Assembly: GCA_037951105.1 (NCBI GenBank)
Contig: JBAMJV010009106.1
Span: forward strand, 65,001 to 129,000
Reading direction: 5' to 3'
Length of the DNA stretch: 64,000 bases
From: Echinarachnius parma
Lineage: Eukaryota; Echinodermata; Echinoidea; Clypeasteroida; Echinarachniidae
Positions 45,480 through 57,498 of the stretch are shown here, piece after piece. Below the pieces are notes generated by a model. It was given only the letters and a program-made list of their open reading frames with translations. It did no database searches and was not told the origin of the DNA. Within the stretch, counting starts at the first letter, position 1. Each line of letters begins with the position of its first letter. The translations under genes were made by a program, and so were the position numbers.

Positions 45480-48400
45480 TGACATGTACAATCATCCCCC
45501 CAGGTTTTAGGGAAGGATATATATATTTTGTTTGTGTATCTGTATACGAGTGGGAAAGAAAACATTAGTTGTATGAGCTAAGACCTGTTAATTCTAACGT
45601 TAACAAAGTAATGTATACATCCATTTTCAATTTTCTTAACATATACCCCCCCCCCCCCCCCCCCCCCCACTGAGCCACTGAGAGGAATTTAAAGCAATTG
45701 TTTTGGTCTCGAAATATTTCGGCATGTGGTCTCGGCCGCAAAAAAAAATGGTCTTGGTCCGGTGAACGGCAAATCATCCTATCATGTCTATTGTTCGCGG
45801 ATGTATCGATCTGTCACTGACGTGGTCTGCGAAGGGCCCTGCGATTTTAAGGGTCTATACTCGACTGGTCTACACCCATTTGGTCTACGCCTCTATAGAT
45901 CTCATTTTTGTCTACTTTAAAAAAATTAAAAAAATGATGCCTGAAACTTATTTTTTCACCAAAACCAAACTTGACACAAAACCCTAACCATAACACTAGC
46001 CTAATAAAAAAAATATACTAAACTCCTATTATCCTAATCATAATCATGATCTCAATATTAATCCTTAGAGCCTCCATAGAGTACCGAATTAGTGATGACA
46101 CATCATTTTGTGGTAATTTACTTCTAAATCAATTGTCCCTTACGATTGTGAAGATTTTGCTTCATCCAGGAAAGAGTTCATAGAAACAAAATAGTAAGTC
46201 CAGTTGAACAGATTTAGTATTGAACTCGTCCCTTGGTTCGACATGTTGGTTGTGCATGGGTTGAAGCCGCATGACGATTGAGTTCATAGCAGCCGCTATA
46301 TAGGTCAGAAATGTATGGATTGCCTGACATTGTTTAGAACCATCACTTATGGCAACTTATAGTTGTGACGTCACACTTTAGTTATCTATTATATATGTTC
46401 TTGTTGCTAGTAAATGAAATGGAAGTAATCAAAATGGGTGCAGACCACGTGGCAAGTTATACCACTCGACAGAATACTAAAGATTCATACACAAACTGCG
46501 TGTGTATTGAAGTGTCCTCAAAGAAATTCTGTGAGTGCCTCTTGTAACGCAATGTTGATGTGAGTGTTTGCTTACGTCGTGTATATAATATGTGCACTAC
46601 AGACTGGTTATTATTTTATGAAGTGTAAATACTTAATTTCAAGTATGTTAAAATCGAAACATTTTACGCAATAAAGCCATCATATTATACATGGCCATGG
46701 AGGTAGGTAAAACACAACCTAAGTCACAGAAAATTGTTTTATGTGTGAAATTTTCTTTTTCTTTTTCTTTCCAATTATTATGATGATGGGAATGAAATCA
46801 AAATCAAAATCATTTTTATATCCGACTAAAGATAATGTATGATTGCAATGACCAGGAAAATGGGAGGATGTCTTAGAACACCACAGTGCATACCACAGAC
46901 TATGGAGTAATGTTTTATTAGCTCATTTTAATGCACCCAATTAATACACAATTATAATATATATTATTGACCACCATTATAATCAATGTTTGGAGAAACG
47001 CAATTATATATATTTTTATTTGTAGTATATTATATTGTTTTGTTCAGTGTTTGATTTTGCTACTAGGGGCCTAATAAATCGCCCCGAGTCAGTGTATATG
47101 TTTGTTGTTACCTTTTTTCGCCAAAGGGGAATATAATATCTGCATAAGACTAGAAGTTACACGTTGCCAAATCAATCACTTAGGTTTATTGTCCGTCCAG
47201 CCCCTCCTTCCCCCCTTACCAACCGATCTACCTGCATGGGTGAACACTAAGTCACTAATTCTTTTGTTGTCTAACGTACATACTATACAAACCCCAATGC
47301 TACACTAAACAAACCATTGCACGACTATTTACTTCCGCCACAATTCTGGAGACCGGAGACGTTCCCCCTTTTTCTCGAAATGGCGTAATTTTCTAGTTTA
47401 ATTATCCTTGAAATAAGGGAATGAAGGATGCTACTTTGGAATAGGAGGAATAATTTGGATGATAATTGGCAATTAGATGAGATTGTTGGAGCCACATTTC
47501 TTACAAGGTAAAACATTTTATTGCGATCGTTTGCGCGCGCAAGAGAGTATGTTTGTGTATTATATGCACGACTTTCGTATAATGTACACGTACTATTATC
47601 AAAAACTTACATATGCAAACAAAAAAGGGGAGAAATTGAATCTCTTTTCCACTAACAAAATTGCATATTAATGACTAGATCACCTTGATGTATTGTAATT
47701 TCTAGAAAACAGTTTAACTTGTAACTTACATGACCTATGAACGATGTTCGTGATATTGTCTTGATGAGGCCTATTAAATATTACTGCCCAATGCGGTTGT
47801 TAGGGAACCGTTTAGCGTTACTATGCAATCAATTCCTCTTTTGCGGGCACGTGTTATGTCGTTAATTAATGCAGGGCATAACTTATAAATGGCTAATTCT
47901 TGATAATGACTTACCATTTAATTGATCGTTTTGATTTTGTTGAATGAAGGTCTTTGGTAGTTCGCATAAAAAGTTAATTTATGATATCCTTAAAATCTAA
48001 AAAGTGTATAGCATGTACGGTCATGCACTCGTTGTGTGTTGTCAAAATAATGAATGGTGATAATTATGTGATAGCGCTGTTTAAAAATAGCCATATCTAT
48101 TGTAAATTTCATTCCAAATATTTAAAAGTAGAATATGTTAATGGATTAAGCAATTTGATTTTTGTATTGCATTATCGAATTAATATTATCTTATTATTTT
48201 GCTTTTCATTTCTGAACTGTACAGACCTATACGTGATTTATATTGTTATTTGTGAAAACTGTAATTCCTATTTACAAATAAAAATACGTTAAAGCATCAT
48301 TCTTTTGATGATCCACTGGTGTAATTAGGAAATTGTATACGACGAATAGAGAAGATACAAATGAACACAATCTTTTGTGATAATATTAAGATATCATAGA

Positions 48401-48782
48401 TATGTTTCCCCGAACTCGACATGAGTTAAAAAATGACACTCCAACATGTTATATGTTTGATTAATTCTAAGGATTACAGTAACTGATGACAAGATTATGA
48501 TGGATCGAATGAACGTTGTGAACTAAATAACTAATGATGACTTAATTAACGCGAATTAAATGTTGAAAACTATGATTATATTATACCATAATAAACATCT
48601 GCGGCATATAGTTAGTCTGAATTTCAACATGATCAATGAATGATTTGAATCAATGCCTCAAAATTTAAAAAACAAATGTTATGTCATTAAAAAAATACAC
48701 TCTATCGGGCCTTACAACAAGAAATGTATTGGTCATAATAATGATCATATACAATCAATAATGATAATACAAAAACCAAAAA
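45480..48782. other. AT-rich stretch without recognised gene
   Basis: No splice-supported coding region, RNA gene or transposon signature seen. Open frames are short and lack family motifs. Confidence 0.45.
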
Positions 48783-48893
48783 ATAATAATAATGATAATG
48801 ATAGTAATAGTAATAATAATAATATTCATAATAATGATAACATTAATGATAATAATAATAATAATAATACAACTACTACTACTAATAATAATG

Positions 48894-48970
<77 letters not shown>

Positions 48971-48995
48971 TATAACAATAATAATAATAATAACG
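48783..48995. repeat. (AAT)n microsatellite
   Basis: About 210 bp of AAT/ATA repeats; apparent poly-Asn and poly-Ile frames are artefacts. Confidence 0.95.
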
Positions 48996-49198
48996 TTAGA
49001 ACCATCCTTAGGGCGAATGCTATAAAAATCGACCTTAGGGGGAATTTAAGAAATTTGCTGATTTAAGACAATTAACCATCATATTTCCATATGTTCTTCA
49101 TGAATTAGATACTATTTGATTATATGCACAATTCTGAAATATTTGTTTGAGATTCAGAATGAACATAACAAACATAATTATTTTGGTTGCTTGAAAAA

Positions 49199-49350
49199 TT
49201 CCCCTTAAGGAAAACCAAGCACTAGGAAGACGTTAAGGGGAATGTTTATATTTCCCCTTAAGGAAAACCAAGCACTAGGCCGATCGTTAAGGGGAATAAT
49301 GTTTATATTTCCCCTTAAGGAAAACCAAGCACTATCTTTAAGGGGAATGT
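49199..49350. repeat. CCCCTTAAGG minisatellite, 3 units
   Basis: Units start TTCCCCTTAAGGAAAACC and end TTAAGGGGAATGTTTATA, so each can fold on itself. Related units lie on the other side of the LINE at 52078-52720. Confidence 0.85.
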
Positions 49351-49682
49351 TTATATATCATCAAGGAAATGCTCTAAACAACGTCTTAACACCATCTTCA
49401 ATGGCCTGGTTGGAGCAAGGAGTTATGAGTTAGCTTGGTTGGAGCATCTACGGTAACGAATATCATGAATCTTGATTTTTAAGCTGAATAATGAACTGAA
49501 TAATGACACCGACTAGCTGCCAGCCGACCTACGTAGTCCCACACACTACATCGTGAGTTAGTACGTACATGTATATTGCAATACAATACGTTGATCACGC
49601 AAAGTGCATGTTTTTTCAGTTGACTCGTATGATATGAATTTACGTCCGTTTGCATTTGAATAAACTTTTAATATTGATCATC

Positions 49683-50478
49683 ATGGCCGACACTGTTAAT
49701 GTGACAACAAATCTTGACGATTCTTACGATGTTGAAACTGAAATCATGAATACACCTGCAAGTGCAAACACAAGAACATCAAAACGAACTGCATCTGCAT
49801 CCACAAGCCAGAAGATTAAAGGGAAAAAGTCTTCAAAAAAACAACCCTCAAGCCAAAAGAAATCAGACAAGTCAAAACCAAGCTTGAACTGTGCGCAGTC
49901 TGATTTCTCGGGGTTTTATAAAACAACTACTACAGGATACTGACTTCACAAATCTACTACAGAATTGTGTAGCAAAGATTGTCGCAAACACAATCGTTGA
50001 AGTGAAGGAACATCTCTCTAAACGCATCTTAGAAACCGAAAATAGACTTGAAAATCATGATGGAATTCTACTAACCATGCAGAACTCACTAGATGAGAAA
50101 GCCCAAGAAGTGAAAGCCTTGTCAAAATCAGTCGGCGAGATGAAAGACCACATCGATGCCATGCAGAACACGTTACATGATGCAGAACAACATAATCGAC
50201 GGAACTCCATCAGGCTGTATGGGGTTCCAGAAGCGGTCGGAGAAAACACTGACCGAGCTGTCATCCAAGCGCTCAATTCAAACCTTCCCTGCTCACTCTC
50301 GCCGGATGACATCGAAAGCAGCCATAGATCGGGGAAGCCTCGTGTCTCGGGTCCTGGAAGTGGAAACAAGACATCTAAGCCGAGACCCATTCTCATCAAG
50401 CTGTGCTCCTACAAGAAAAAAAATCGAAATCATGAAAGTGAAGAGAAATCTGAAGAGAACCGGCCTATCTGTACATGA
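49683..50478 (+). pseudogene. LINE ORF1, frameshifted
   Basis: ATG at 49683 opens MADTVNVTTNLDDSY with a basic Ser/Lys-rich stretch. The frame shifts near 49900 to a coiled coil (residues ending LHDAEQHNRRNSIRLYGVPE) and KPRPILIKLCSYKK. An A8 run near 50417 causes a second shift: beyond it, the other frame reads KIEIMKVKRNLKRTGLSVHEDLT. It is the RNA-binding protein of a LINE. Confidence 0.75.
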
Positions 50479-51757
50479 AGACCTTACTAGCAGGATTGTA
50501 TACAATAAATTGATACATTTTGTTGATAAACACAATATTTTATACAGTAAACAATTTGGATTTAGAAAAGGATATAGTACTAATCATGCCCTCATTGATT
50601 TTACAGATAAACTTGCCAAAGCCTTTGAGCAAAAAGAAACAGTTATAGGACTTTTTTTAGATTTGTCAAAGGCATTTGATTGTATTGATCATTCTATTTT
50701 ATTACAAAAACTTAATTTTTACGGAATAAGAGGTATCGCATTAAAATGGTTTCAAAGTTATTTAAGTAATAGGACACAGTATGTATGTATAGATGGTCAT
50801 AATTCACAGTATAGAAATATTTCTGTTGGTGTACCTCAGGGATCTAACCTGGGACCTCTTTTGTTTTTGCTTTATGTTAATGATTTGCAATATGTAAGTG
50901 ATGTTTTATCTGTACTTTTGTTTGCTGATGATACTAGCCTATATGTGTCGGGTAAAGATTTAGAACATTTAAATGATGTAATTAATGTAGAAATGGGTAA
51001 AGTGCAATCATGGTTTATAGCTAATAGACTCCAAATTAATTACAGTAAAACATGTTATATAATATTTAGACCACATCATTTAGATATTAATGAAGATTTG
51101 ATAAATATTCAATTAAATGGGGTTGTAATAAAGCAAGTAAAATGTACTAAATTTCTTGGTGTATTTATAGATGAAAAATTAAGTTGGAATGAGCATATTA
51201 GTTATATTTCTTTAAATATTTCGAGAATAGTTGGAGTATTAAATAATTTGAAATATATTTTGCCTTTGCGAATTTTAGTGAATATATATAATAGTATGGT
51301 TTTATCACATTTAAGTTATTGTAATATTGTATGGGGCAATTGCTCATTTTATTTATTGAATAGATTGTTTTTATTACAGAAAAGGGCTGTCCGTGCGATT
51401 ACTAAATCACATTATTTAGCACATACACATGATTTATTTTTGAAATTGAAAATATTAAATGTATATGACATAAATAAATTGCAGACTGCATGTTTTATGT
51501 ATTCATATTTCAAAAAATTATTACCTCCCCTTTTTGATGGATATTTTAAATATAATAGGGATGTAAATGTGTATAAAACAAGGAACTCACATAAAATATA
51601 TACTCCGTTCTGTAAATATAAATGTTCTAGATCAATTATTAGTTATCAAGGTGCGATAGTGTGGAATGATTTGCCTGATGAACTCGAACAGTGTCCAACT
51701 CTAGGTAATTTTAAAAGGAAGTATAAAGGATTATTGAATTATACGTTATTACAATAG
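50418..51757 (+). pseudogene. LINE ORF1 end fused to reverse transcriptase
   Basis: One open frame runs from the end of ORF1 (RTGLSVHEDLT) straight into RT (SRIVYNKLIHFVDKHNILYS), skipping the endonuclease and RT fingers. RT motifs present are FLDLSKAFDCIDH, GVPQGSNLGPLLF, LFADDTSLY and FLGVFIDEKLSW, then a LINE C-terminus ending with GAIVWNDLPDELE. The frame also extends back to 50156, but that part is a shadow of ORF1. Likely inactive because it cannot nick DNA by itself. Confidence 0.8.
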
Positions 51758-52162
51758 ATCCATAATTTAAACGTCTGCTTTTTACGTGTGTTTTTGTAAT
51801 TAATTTTGATATTTATTTCAATAAGTTGTAGTTTAAAAAAGGGAAAAGGCCTTGACAGGCCAATGGCCTTTGCCTTTCCCTCACATCCTCTACGGCTTAT
51901 TATTATGATTTTATCATGTCCTTGTAAAGCTGTGTGTAGATGTTTTAGATGTTTGTTTATACTCTTGAATACTGTTTTCTATACTGTTCCCTATGTATAT
52001 ATATTTTGATGTATATTTTGATGTATTTTTAATGTGATGTGAAATAAACTGAACTTGAACAGTTGAACTTGAGAATAATTTCATATTTCCCCTCTTAGTG
52101 AAAAGTGACCATAAGGGGAATAATAAGTTCATATTTCCCCTCTTAGTGAAAAGTGACCATAA

Positions 52163-52374
52163 TGCCCGGCGCAGACAGAGCCGACTCGACTGGTTGTCAT
52201 TCCGATCGGCTCAGTTTTCAGTGCCTCGCGACACATATTTTGCCAGTCGAGAGACAGTCGGATGCCAGTTGGGGCCGATTCAACACGATAAATCTGCTCC
52301 GACCGACCGGGCCCAACTCTAGCCTGATTAAAACCAGTCGGATCGGGTCGAGTCGGCTCTGTCTGCGCCAGGCT
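52163..52374. mobile_element. 212-bp MITE, copy 1
   Basis: Inverted ends GCCCGGCGCAGACAGAGCC and GCCTGGCGCAGACAGAGCC, flanked by TAA (52160-52162 and 52375-52377). The neighbouring unit keeps the empty sequence GACCATAAGGGG near 52106. TAA fits a PIF/Harbinger-type target. Confidence 0.8.
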
Positions 52375-52425
52375 TAAGGGGAATAATAAGTTCATATTTC
52401 CCCTCTTAGTGAAAAGTGACCATAA

Positions 52426-52637
52426 TGCCCGGCGCAGACAGAGCCGACTCGACTGGTTGTCATTCCGATCGGCTCAGTTTTCAGTGCCTCGCGACACATA
52501 TTTTGCCAGTCGAGAGACAGTCGGATGCCAGTTGGGGCCGATTCAACACGATAAATCTGCTCCGACCGACCGGGCCCAACTCTAGCCTGATTAAAACCAG
52601 TCGGATCGGGTCGAGTCGGCTCTGTCTGCGCCAGGCT
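52426..52637. mobile_element. 212-bp MITE, copy 2
   Basis: Apparently identical to 52163-52374 and exactly 263 bp downstream together with its flanks; produced by tandem duplication rather than a second insertion. Confidence 0.8.
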
Positions 52638-52720
52638 TAAGGGGAATAATAAGTTCATATTTCCCCTCTTAGTGAAAAGTGACAAAGGGGAATTATAAGT
52701 TCATATTTCCCCTCTTAGTG

Positions 52721-54477
52721 ACAATAATGCATGTTTATATTTCAATTATATTGTATTATTTATAGTATGTATGTTTTGAAGTTCAATGTACACTGATCCT
52801 TTCAGCACTGCTGCTGATCAGTTTGAAATGTATACCAAAATAAATAAATAAATAAATATTTCCCTCTATAGTGACAATGCATCTCATATTTCCCCTTCGA
52901 TCATGACAGGGAGAACAATAAGTAGGCCTACACTTGGCATTTAGTTTAAGTTCAAGTTCAATACAACATATATTTCCAAATATTTTCAGTAACAAACATT
53001 AACAAAACAATATAATTGGAGGTGAACATCTCTAAAAGCACAGCTTGAATAGAGAGCACCTAATTAAAAAACATTATCAAGAACCTTATAGGTTTTTAAA
53101 ATCATCACTTTATTAGTCAAAATTCGTCAACAAAATAAAAAGAAATACATAACCCAGGACACTGGCATATAATTGCCAGCGCAGGGCAGTAAAATAGTAT
53201 AATGAACAACATTAAAATTAAATTATTGAGAATCATATTTCAACATAGTATATAATTTGGATAAATAATTCAGCGTAATAGTAAGTAAGTGTAATGGAAA
53301 GTAAAATATAATATAATATATATATCTAATAATAGCTCCAGATAATAGTAATAATAATTTAAGTGCGATATCAAGTACATTGTAATCTGCCAGTTCCTAG
53401 GTGACATTAGAATGCAATTATTTAAATTCATATTTCAATAGTAACATAGTATATAATTTGAATAAATAATTCAGCGTAATAGTAAGAAAGTGTAATAGAA
53501 AATCAAATATAATAACTTTTTAGAGAATATCAAAATAGAATAATTCAGAGTAATGTATCAAATAATCAATAAGTCAAGATAATAATAAAGATAATTTAAG
53601 TGCACTAGCAAGTATACTGTGGCTAACAATGTGATCTGGACCTTCACAAGCTAGCATATACCAGAACCCTACCGCGGAAAGAGACGCAGCCAATTATAAT
53701 CCACAGATCTCGCGTTCAAAAATGTGCAAATCTAATTGGACAGAACGCGCACAACTGGGTAACTGACAAAAACATCACAAAAGGGTTCTGAATTATGTAC
53801 CAAAAGAAAGAGAAAAGTATACTGCAAAATATGAGCCCTCATTTGTCACAGTTAAATGTTGCGACGGCTCATACATTGTAGGAATTATTTTAGGCAAAAT
53901 AATCTGAGAATTCTCAAATTGGCAACATAAACAGATTGAAGATCATTATTTTAGGTGCAAATTGGCAATGTTTTAGATTGGAAAGGATTGCCAAATGTGC
54001 ATATTTTATTTTGTCTACACAAAACATCAAGTTTCTTCTATTGCCAATTTGATGATACAATAGAGATTTATTTCCTTTTAGCAATAAATATAATGTGGTC
54101 TTCGTTCTCAATGGGTTAAAGGGGAATCCATCGCTGAGTACAAATGTACCTATTATGACAGTCGTTTTCTAATTTGTTGGTCTGTAAGATTTCACTCAGA
54201 AATGTTCGAGAAAAGGAATAAATCCCCTTTTTCCCAAAGTCTAAGTTACAAATCAAGACATAAAGAGTTTTTATCTTAACCAAAATTTACTTGATTTATT
54301 TGGTTATTAAGTGGGATTATTTTGTATGATTGCCTGCACTCTCTCATATTAAAACTACATGTACTTGCAAAACTCCCAGCTTCCTTCACCAACAAAATGC
54401 TTTAAATATGTCAACGCAAAAGACTAATAATCGACTTCTTTACTTATAGACAAGTGGCTATCTAAAATTAATGTAAT
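52721..54477. other. AT-rich stretch with a weak 200-bp repeat
   Basis: A segment with TATAATTTG and AATAATTCAGCGTAATAGTAAG occurs at 53247-53300 and 53447-53500. No gene. Confidence 0.5.
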
Positions 54478-54509
54478 ACATGTATTACAGAGTGTATTAA
54501 TACATGTAT

Positions 54510-54850
54510 TACAGAATGTATCAATACATGTATTACAGACTGTTTCAGTAAGTATACCACACAACTGAAATGTAAATGAACAAGTAATAATCACATGTTC
54601 CCGATTTAAATCAGAAATTGGTGAGCAATGCTCTTTAACAAACATGGTATATCAAAATGTTGTGGTTCTTTTAACTTGTAGAAAGAGATCAAATCGTTCA
54701 TCAGAACGTTCTCCAGCATTTTCAATGAAATTATGCCTCATAACTGCTTTCCAGTTTAGGGGTATTGCAGAAATTAATGAGTAGTATTGAATATAGGGAA
54801 CTTATCCGAACCTGTTCATCATAACTTAAGAACGAGCCATTAGCATTGTA
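54510..54850. repeat. Direct duplication, first copy
   Basis: About 340 bp (AATACATGTATTACAGA to GAGCCATTAGCATTGTATA) repeated at 56280-56630 with few changes. This copy continues uninterrupted where the second has a mariner-type element. Confidence 0.85.
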
Positions 54851-54983
54851 TATATCTCTCAAAACAATTACACCATTTTCAAACAAATTTCTCATGAAGA
54901 TATAGAGGGAAATTTAGATGGGCAAATCACTTGGAACACTCGGTTTTCATTGATTTACAAATCATCCATTGATAACAGCTTAA

Positions 54984-55559
54984 AGGGGACCACCAGGCAA
55001 AGAACAACACATTATTATATGTTTTGGTACCGTTTTGTGATATCAAATAGAACAAAGCAATTAATTTCCACCACTTACGGAACCACTGCTATTTACTGGT
55101 TCCATACGGGCCAACCATTTGCGAGTGCGCTAATGCAGCTATTCATTATATGTTTTGGTACCGTTTTGTGATATCAAATAGATACCCAACATTTTGCAAG
55201 GGGTTGTGTAATTCATAAACAAAGCAATTAATTTCCACCACTTACAGAACCACTGCTATTTACTGGTTCCATACGGGCCAACCATTTGCGAGTGCGCTAA
55301 TGCAGCTATTCACGCGCACGTTTGTAAACGATAGATTCCCGGGCGATTCATTCGCTCTGCACACGTTGCAATTCACCGCACACATAGCAGTCTGCGTAAT
55401 TCAGACCGCATGAACGCATGCTTTAGAATGGTGATGCGTTTCCAAGTATTTTTTTTTCTTCTGGAAACATATTTTTGTGAACTTGTTGATGTAATGGAAT
55501 ACTCCAGATGTTACCTATAAATCTTTAATAAGAATATGATTTTTGGGTGGTGGTACCCT
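54984..55559. mobile_element. TTAA-flanked MITE with internal partial duplication
   Basis: AGGGGACCACCAGGC to GGTGGTGGTACCCT between TTAA sites. The sequence from ATTATATGTTTTGGTACCG to CTAATGCAGCTATTCA occurs twice, one copy lacking about 45 bp. Confidence 0.75.
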
Positions 55560-55835
55560 TTAAGGAACTTTCAATACAAATTTCTTCATAGGATAATCTC
55601 AACAAACAAATTTGTATTTAAGATAGGAGTAAAATCGTCCCCAATGTGTAACTGTTGCAACATTCATATTTACAAACAATTACTCATCTTTTTCTTAAAT
55701 GTGTACCGTAACAGTGATCTCTTTTTGGAAAGACCTGAATGAATGGTTGATAGTTAATAGGATAATGAATGAATATTTCACTCACTCTGATCTATGTTTT
55801 GGAGTAGTAATTTCAAAAGACATTTCTCTTATTAA

Positions 55836-56241
55836 AGGGTACCACCACCCAAAACTAATATTTGTATAATAGAAAGGTAACATCTTTAGTATTCCATTCC
55901 ATCAACAAGTTCACAAACATATGTTTGCAGAAAAAAGAAAAAAAATGGAAACCGCATCACCATTCTAAAGCATGCGTTTATGCGGTCTGAATTGTGTAGA
56001 CTACCGCGGGTGCAGCAAGCGAATCGCTCGGAATTATATTGCCTACAAACGTACGCGTGAGTAGAATTGGCGCACTCGCAAACCAGGAACCAGGAAATAG
56101 TAGTGGTTCCGTAAGTGGTGGAAATGAATTGCTTTGTTTATGAACTACTCAACCCTTTGCAAAATGTTAGGTATCTATTTGATATCACAAAACGGTACCA
56201 AAACATGTAGTAATGTGTTGTTATTTGCCCGGTGGTCCCCT
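55836..56241. mobile_element. TTAA-flanked MITE, reverse orientation
   Basis: AGGGTACCACCACCC to GGTGGTCCCCT between TTAA at 55832-55835 and 56242-56245. Confidence 0.75.
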
Positions 56242-56279
56242 TTAATATAATTTTACTCCGTGCGAAGAAATATATATAC

Positions 56280-56630
56280 AGAATGTATCAATACATGTAT
56301 TACAGAATGTTTCAGTAAGTATACCACACAACTGAAATGTAAATGAACAAGTAATAATCACATGTTGCTGATTTAAATCAGAAATTGGTGAGCAATGCTC
56401 TTTAACAAACATGGTATATCAAAATGTTGTGGTTCTTTTAACTTGTAGAAAGAGATCAAATCGTTCATCAGAACGTTCTCCAGCATTTTCAATGAAATTA
56501 TGCCTCATAACTGCTTTCCTGCTTTCCAGTTAAGGGGTATTGCAGAAATTAATGAGTAGTATTGAATATAGGGAACATATCCGAACCTGTTCATCATCAT
56601 AACTTAAGAACGAGCCATTAGCATTGTATA
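56280..56630. repeat. Direct duplication, second copy
   Basis: Copy of 54510-54850, ending at the TA where the mariner-type element begins. Confidence 0.85.
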
Positions 56631-56884
56631 CAGGGTGGCCCAAAAAAAAACGGAACGGGGCACTTCCCGAATTATAGTAACAAATGTATTGTGTCCATCG
56701 GATAGGGTGTCTTTTCAAATGAACAACGATACCAAGAACAGTCAATTTGGTCGTGTAGTTTTTGTTTTAGGGCGCTGTGAGTGACACCATGTCAGGTTCT
56801 CTTTTTTGTCAATTTTTACCGAGCCAGTGCTTGATAGATCGCACGTACTGCCTTTCATATCGTTCAACGAGGCGCGCCATTGTT
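56631..56884. mobile_element. Mariner-type element, longer copy, joined to FN3 exon
   Basis: Starts CAGGGTGGCCC after TA. Beyond the part shared with 2146-2363 it continues about 70 bp and meets the truncated FN3 exon. On the minus strand the extra part encodes MARLVERYERQYVRSIKHW and then a stop; significance unknown. Confidence 0.55.
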
Positions 56885-57127
56885 AGTGTGCACTCAGCCG
56901 TGTGCCGAGAGAATCGGCGTGTTCGTTGAATGGTATTACCTCCATCCTTGTATCCTTGGTTGGCTGCGTGTTGATCGGCACCCAGCGGGTAGAGAAGCGG
57001 TCGGCGCGTTTCACGATATAACCTGTGATCGGGCTGCCTTCATCTGATGACGGGGGTGTCCAGCTCACTGTCACTGACTTGGCACCGATGTTTGAGATGC
57101 TTGGTTCTCCAGGCATGGTAGGCACAC
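56885..57127 (-). CDS. Titin/twitchin-like FN3 exon, truncated
   Basis: The acceptor CTCAG precedes 57127. It encodes PTMPGEPSISNIGAKSVTV and SWTPPSSDEGSPITGYIVK, an FN3 domain of the muscle giant-protein type, to about VIPFNE. It then loses homology (HADSLGTRLSAH) and reaches a stop where the mariner-like sequence begins. The last third of the domain (expected YEFRV...N..G) and the donor are missing. Either a pseudo-exon or a terminal exon created by the insertion. Confidence 0.65.
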
Positions 57128-57498
57128 CTGAGTAATGACAAAGAACGTAAGATGAATCAATCTATTCCCTACTGGATTTCTCAATTTTCTTAAAGTTGAT
57201 ACATGCTCTAAAAGTTCCTGTAGGCTTTATAAATCTACTGCATTGAAATAGGACCATTATCATATTATGAAGTATGAATTACAGTTGTTCTCTCTTATTT
57301 ATTTCAACGCCTCTACATTTTTTGCCAAATCTGTAGACTAGAGACTATATTGTTTATTCTAAACTTATGATTAATTCAAATAACAGTCTACTTTTAACCT
57401 TTTCCCGTTATTGTACAATCCCCACGGACTTTGTGGATAGTCCACCAGGATCCCACAAGGGTTAACTAAAAATAACAAAGGAGGTCAAAAAAACTCAC

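Larger units (their letters stand above)
49650..52062 (+). mobile_element. Internally deleted LINE (CR1/Jockey-type)
   Basis: ORF1 is followed directly by RT with no endonuclease. The 3' end carries AACTGAACTTGAACAGTTGA repeats. Flanked by CCCCTTAAGG minisatellite on both sides. Confidence 0.8.
52078..52720. repeat. TTTCCCCTCTTAGTG minisatellite
   Basis: Units CATATTTCCCCTCTTAGTG ending AAGGGGAATAATAAGTT, at about 52082, 52131, 52394, 52657 and 52704. Two units contain the MITE. Confidence 0.8.

Noticed and set aside
46365..48292. Several 60-100 codon open frames in the AT-rich region
   Set aside because: No motif, splice-site support or paralogue; expected by chance at this density.
48653..49066. 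Asn-rich open frame
   Set aside because: It is the translation of the AAT microsatellite.
49199..49350. Possible CRISPR-like array (regular repeats with variable spacers)
   Set aside because: Only three units, self-complementary edges, eukaryotic context and no cas genes; it is a minisatellite.
52098..52685. Open frames in the 263-bp tandem repeat
   Set aside because: They lie inside a MITE with inverted ends and repeat identically because the unit is duplicated.
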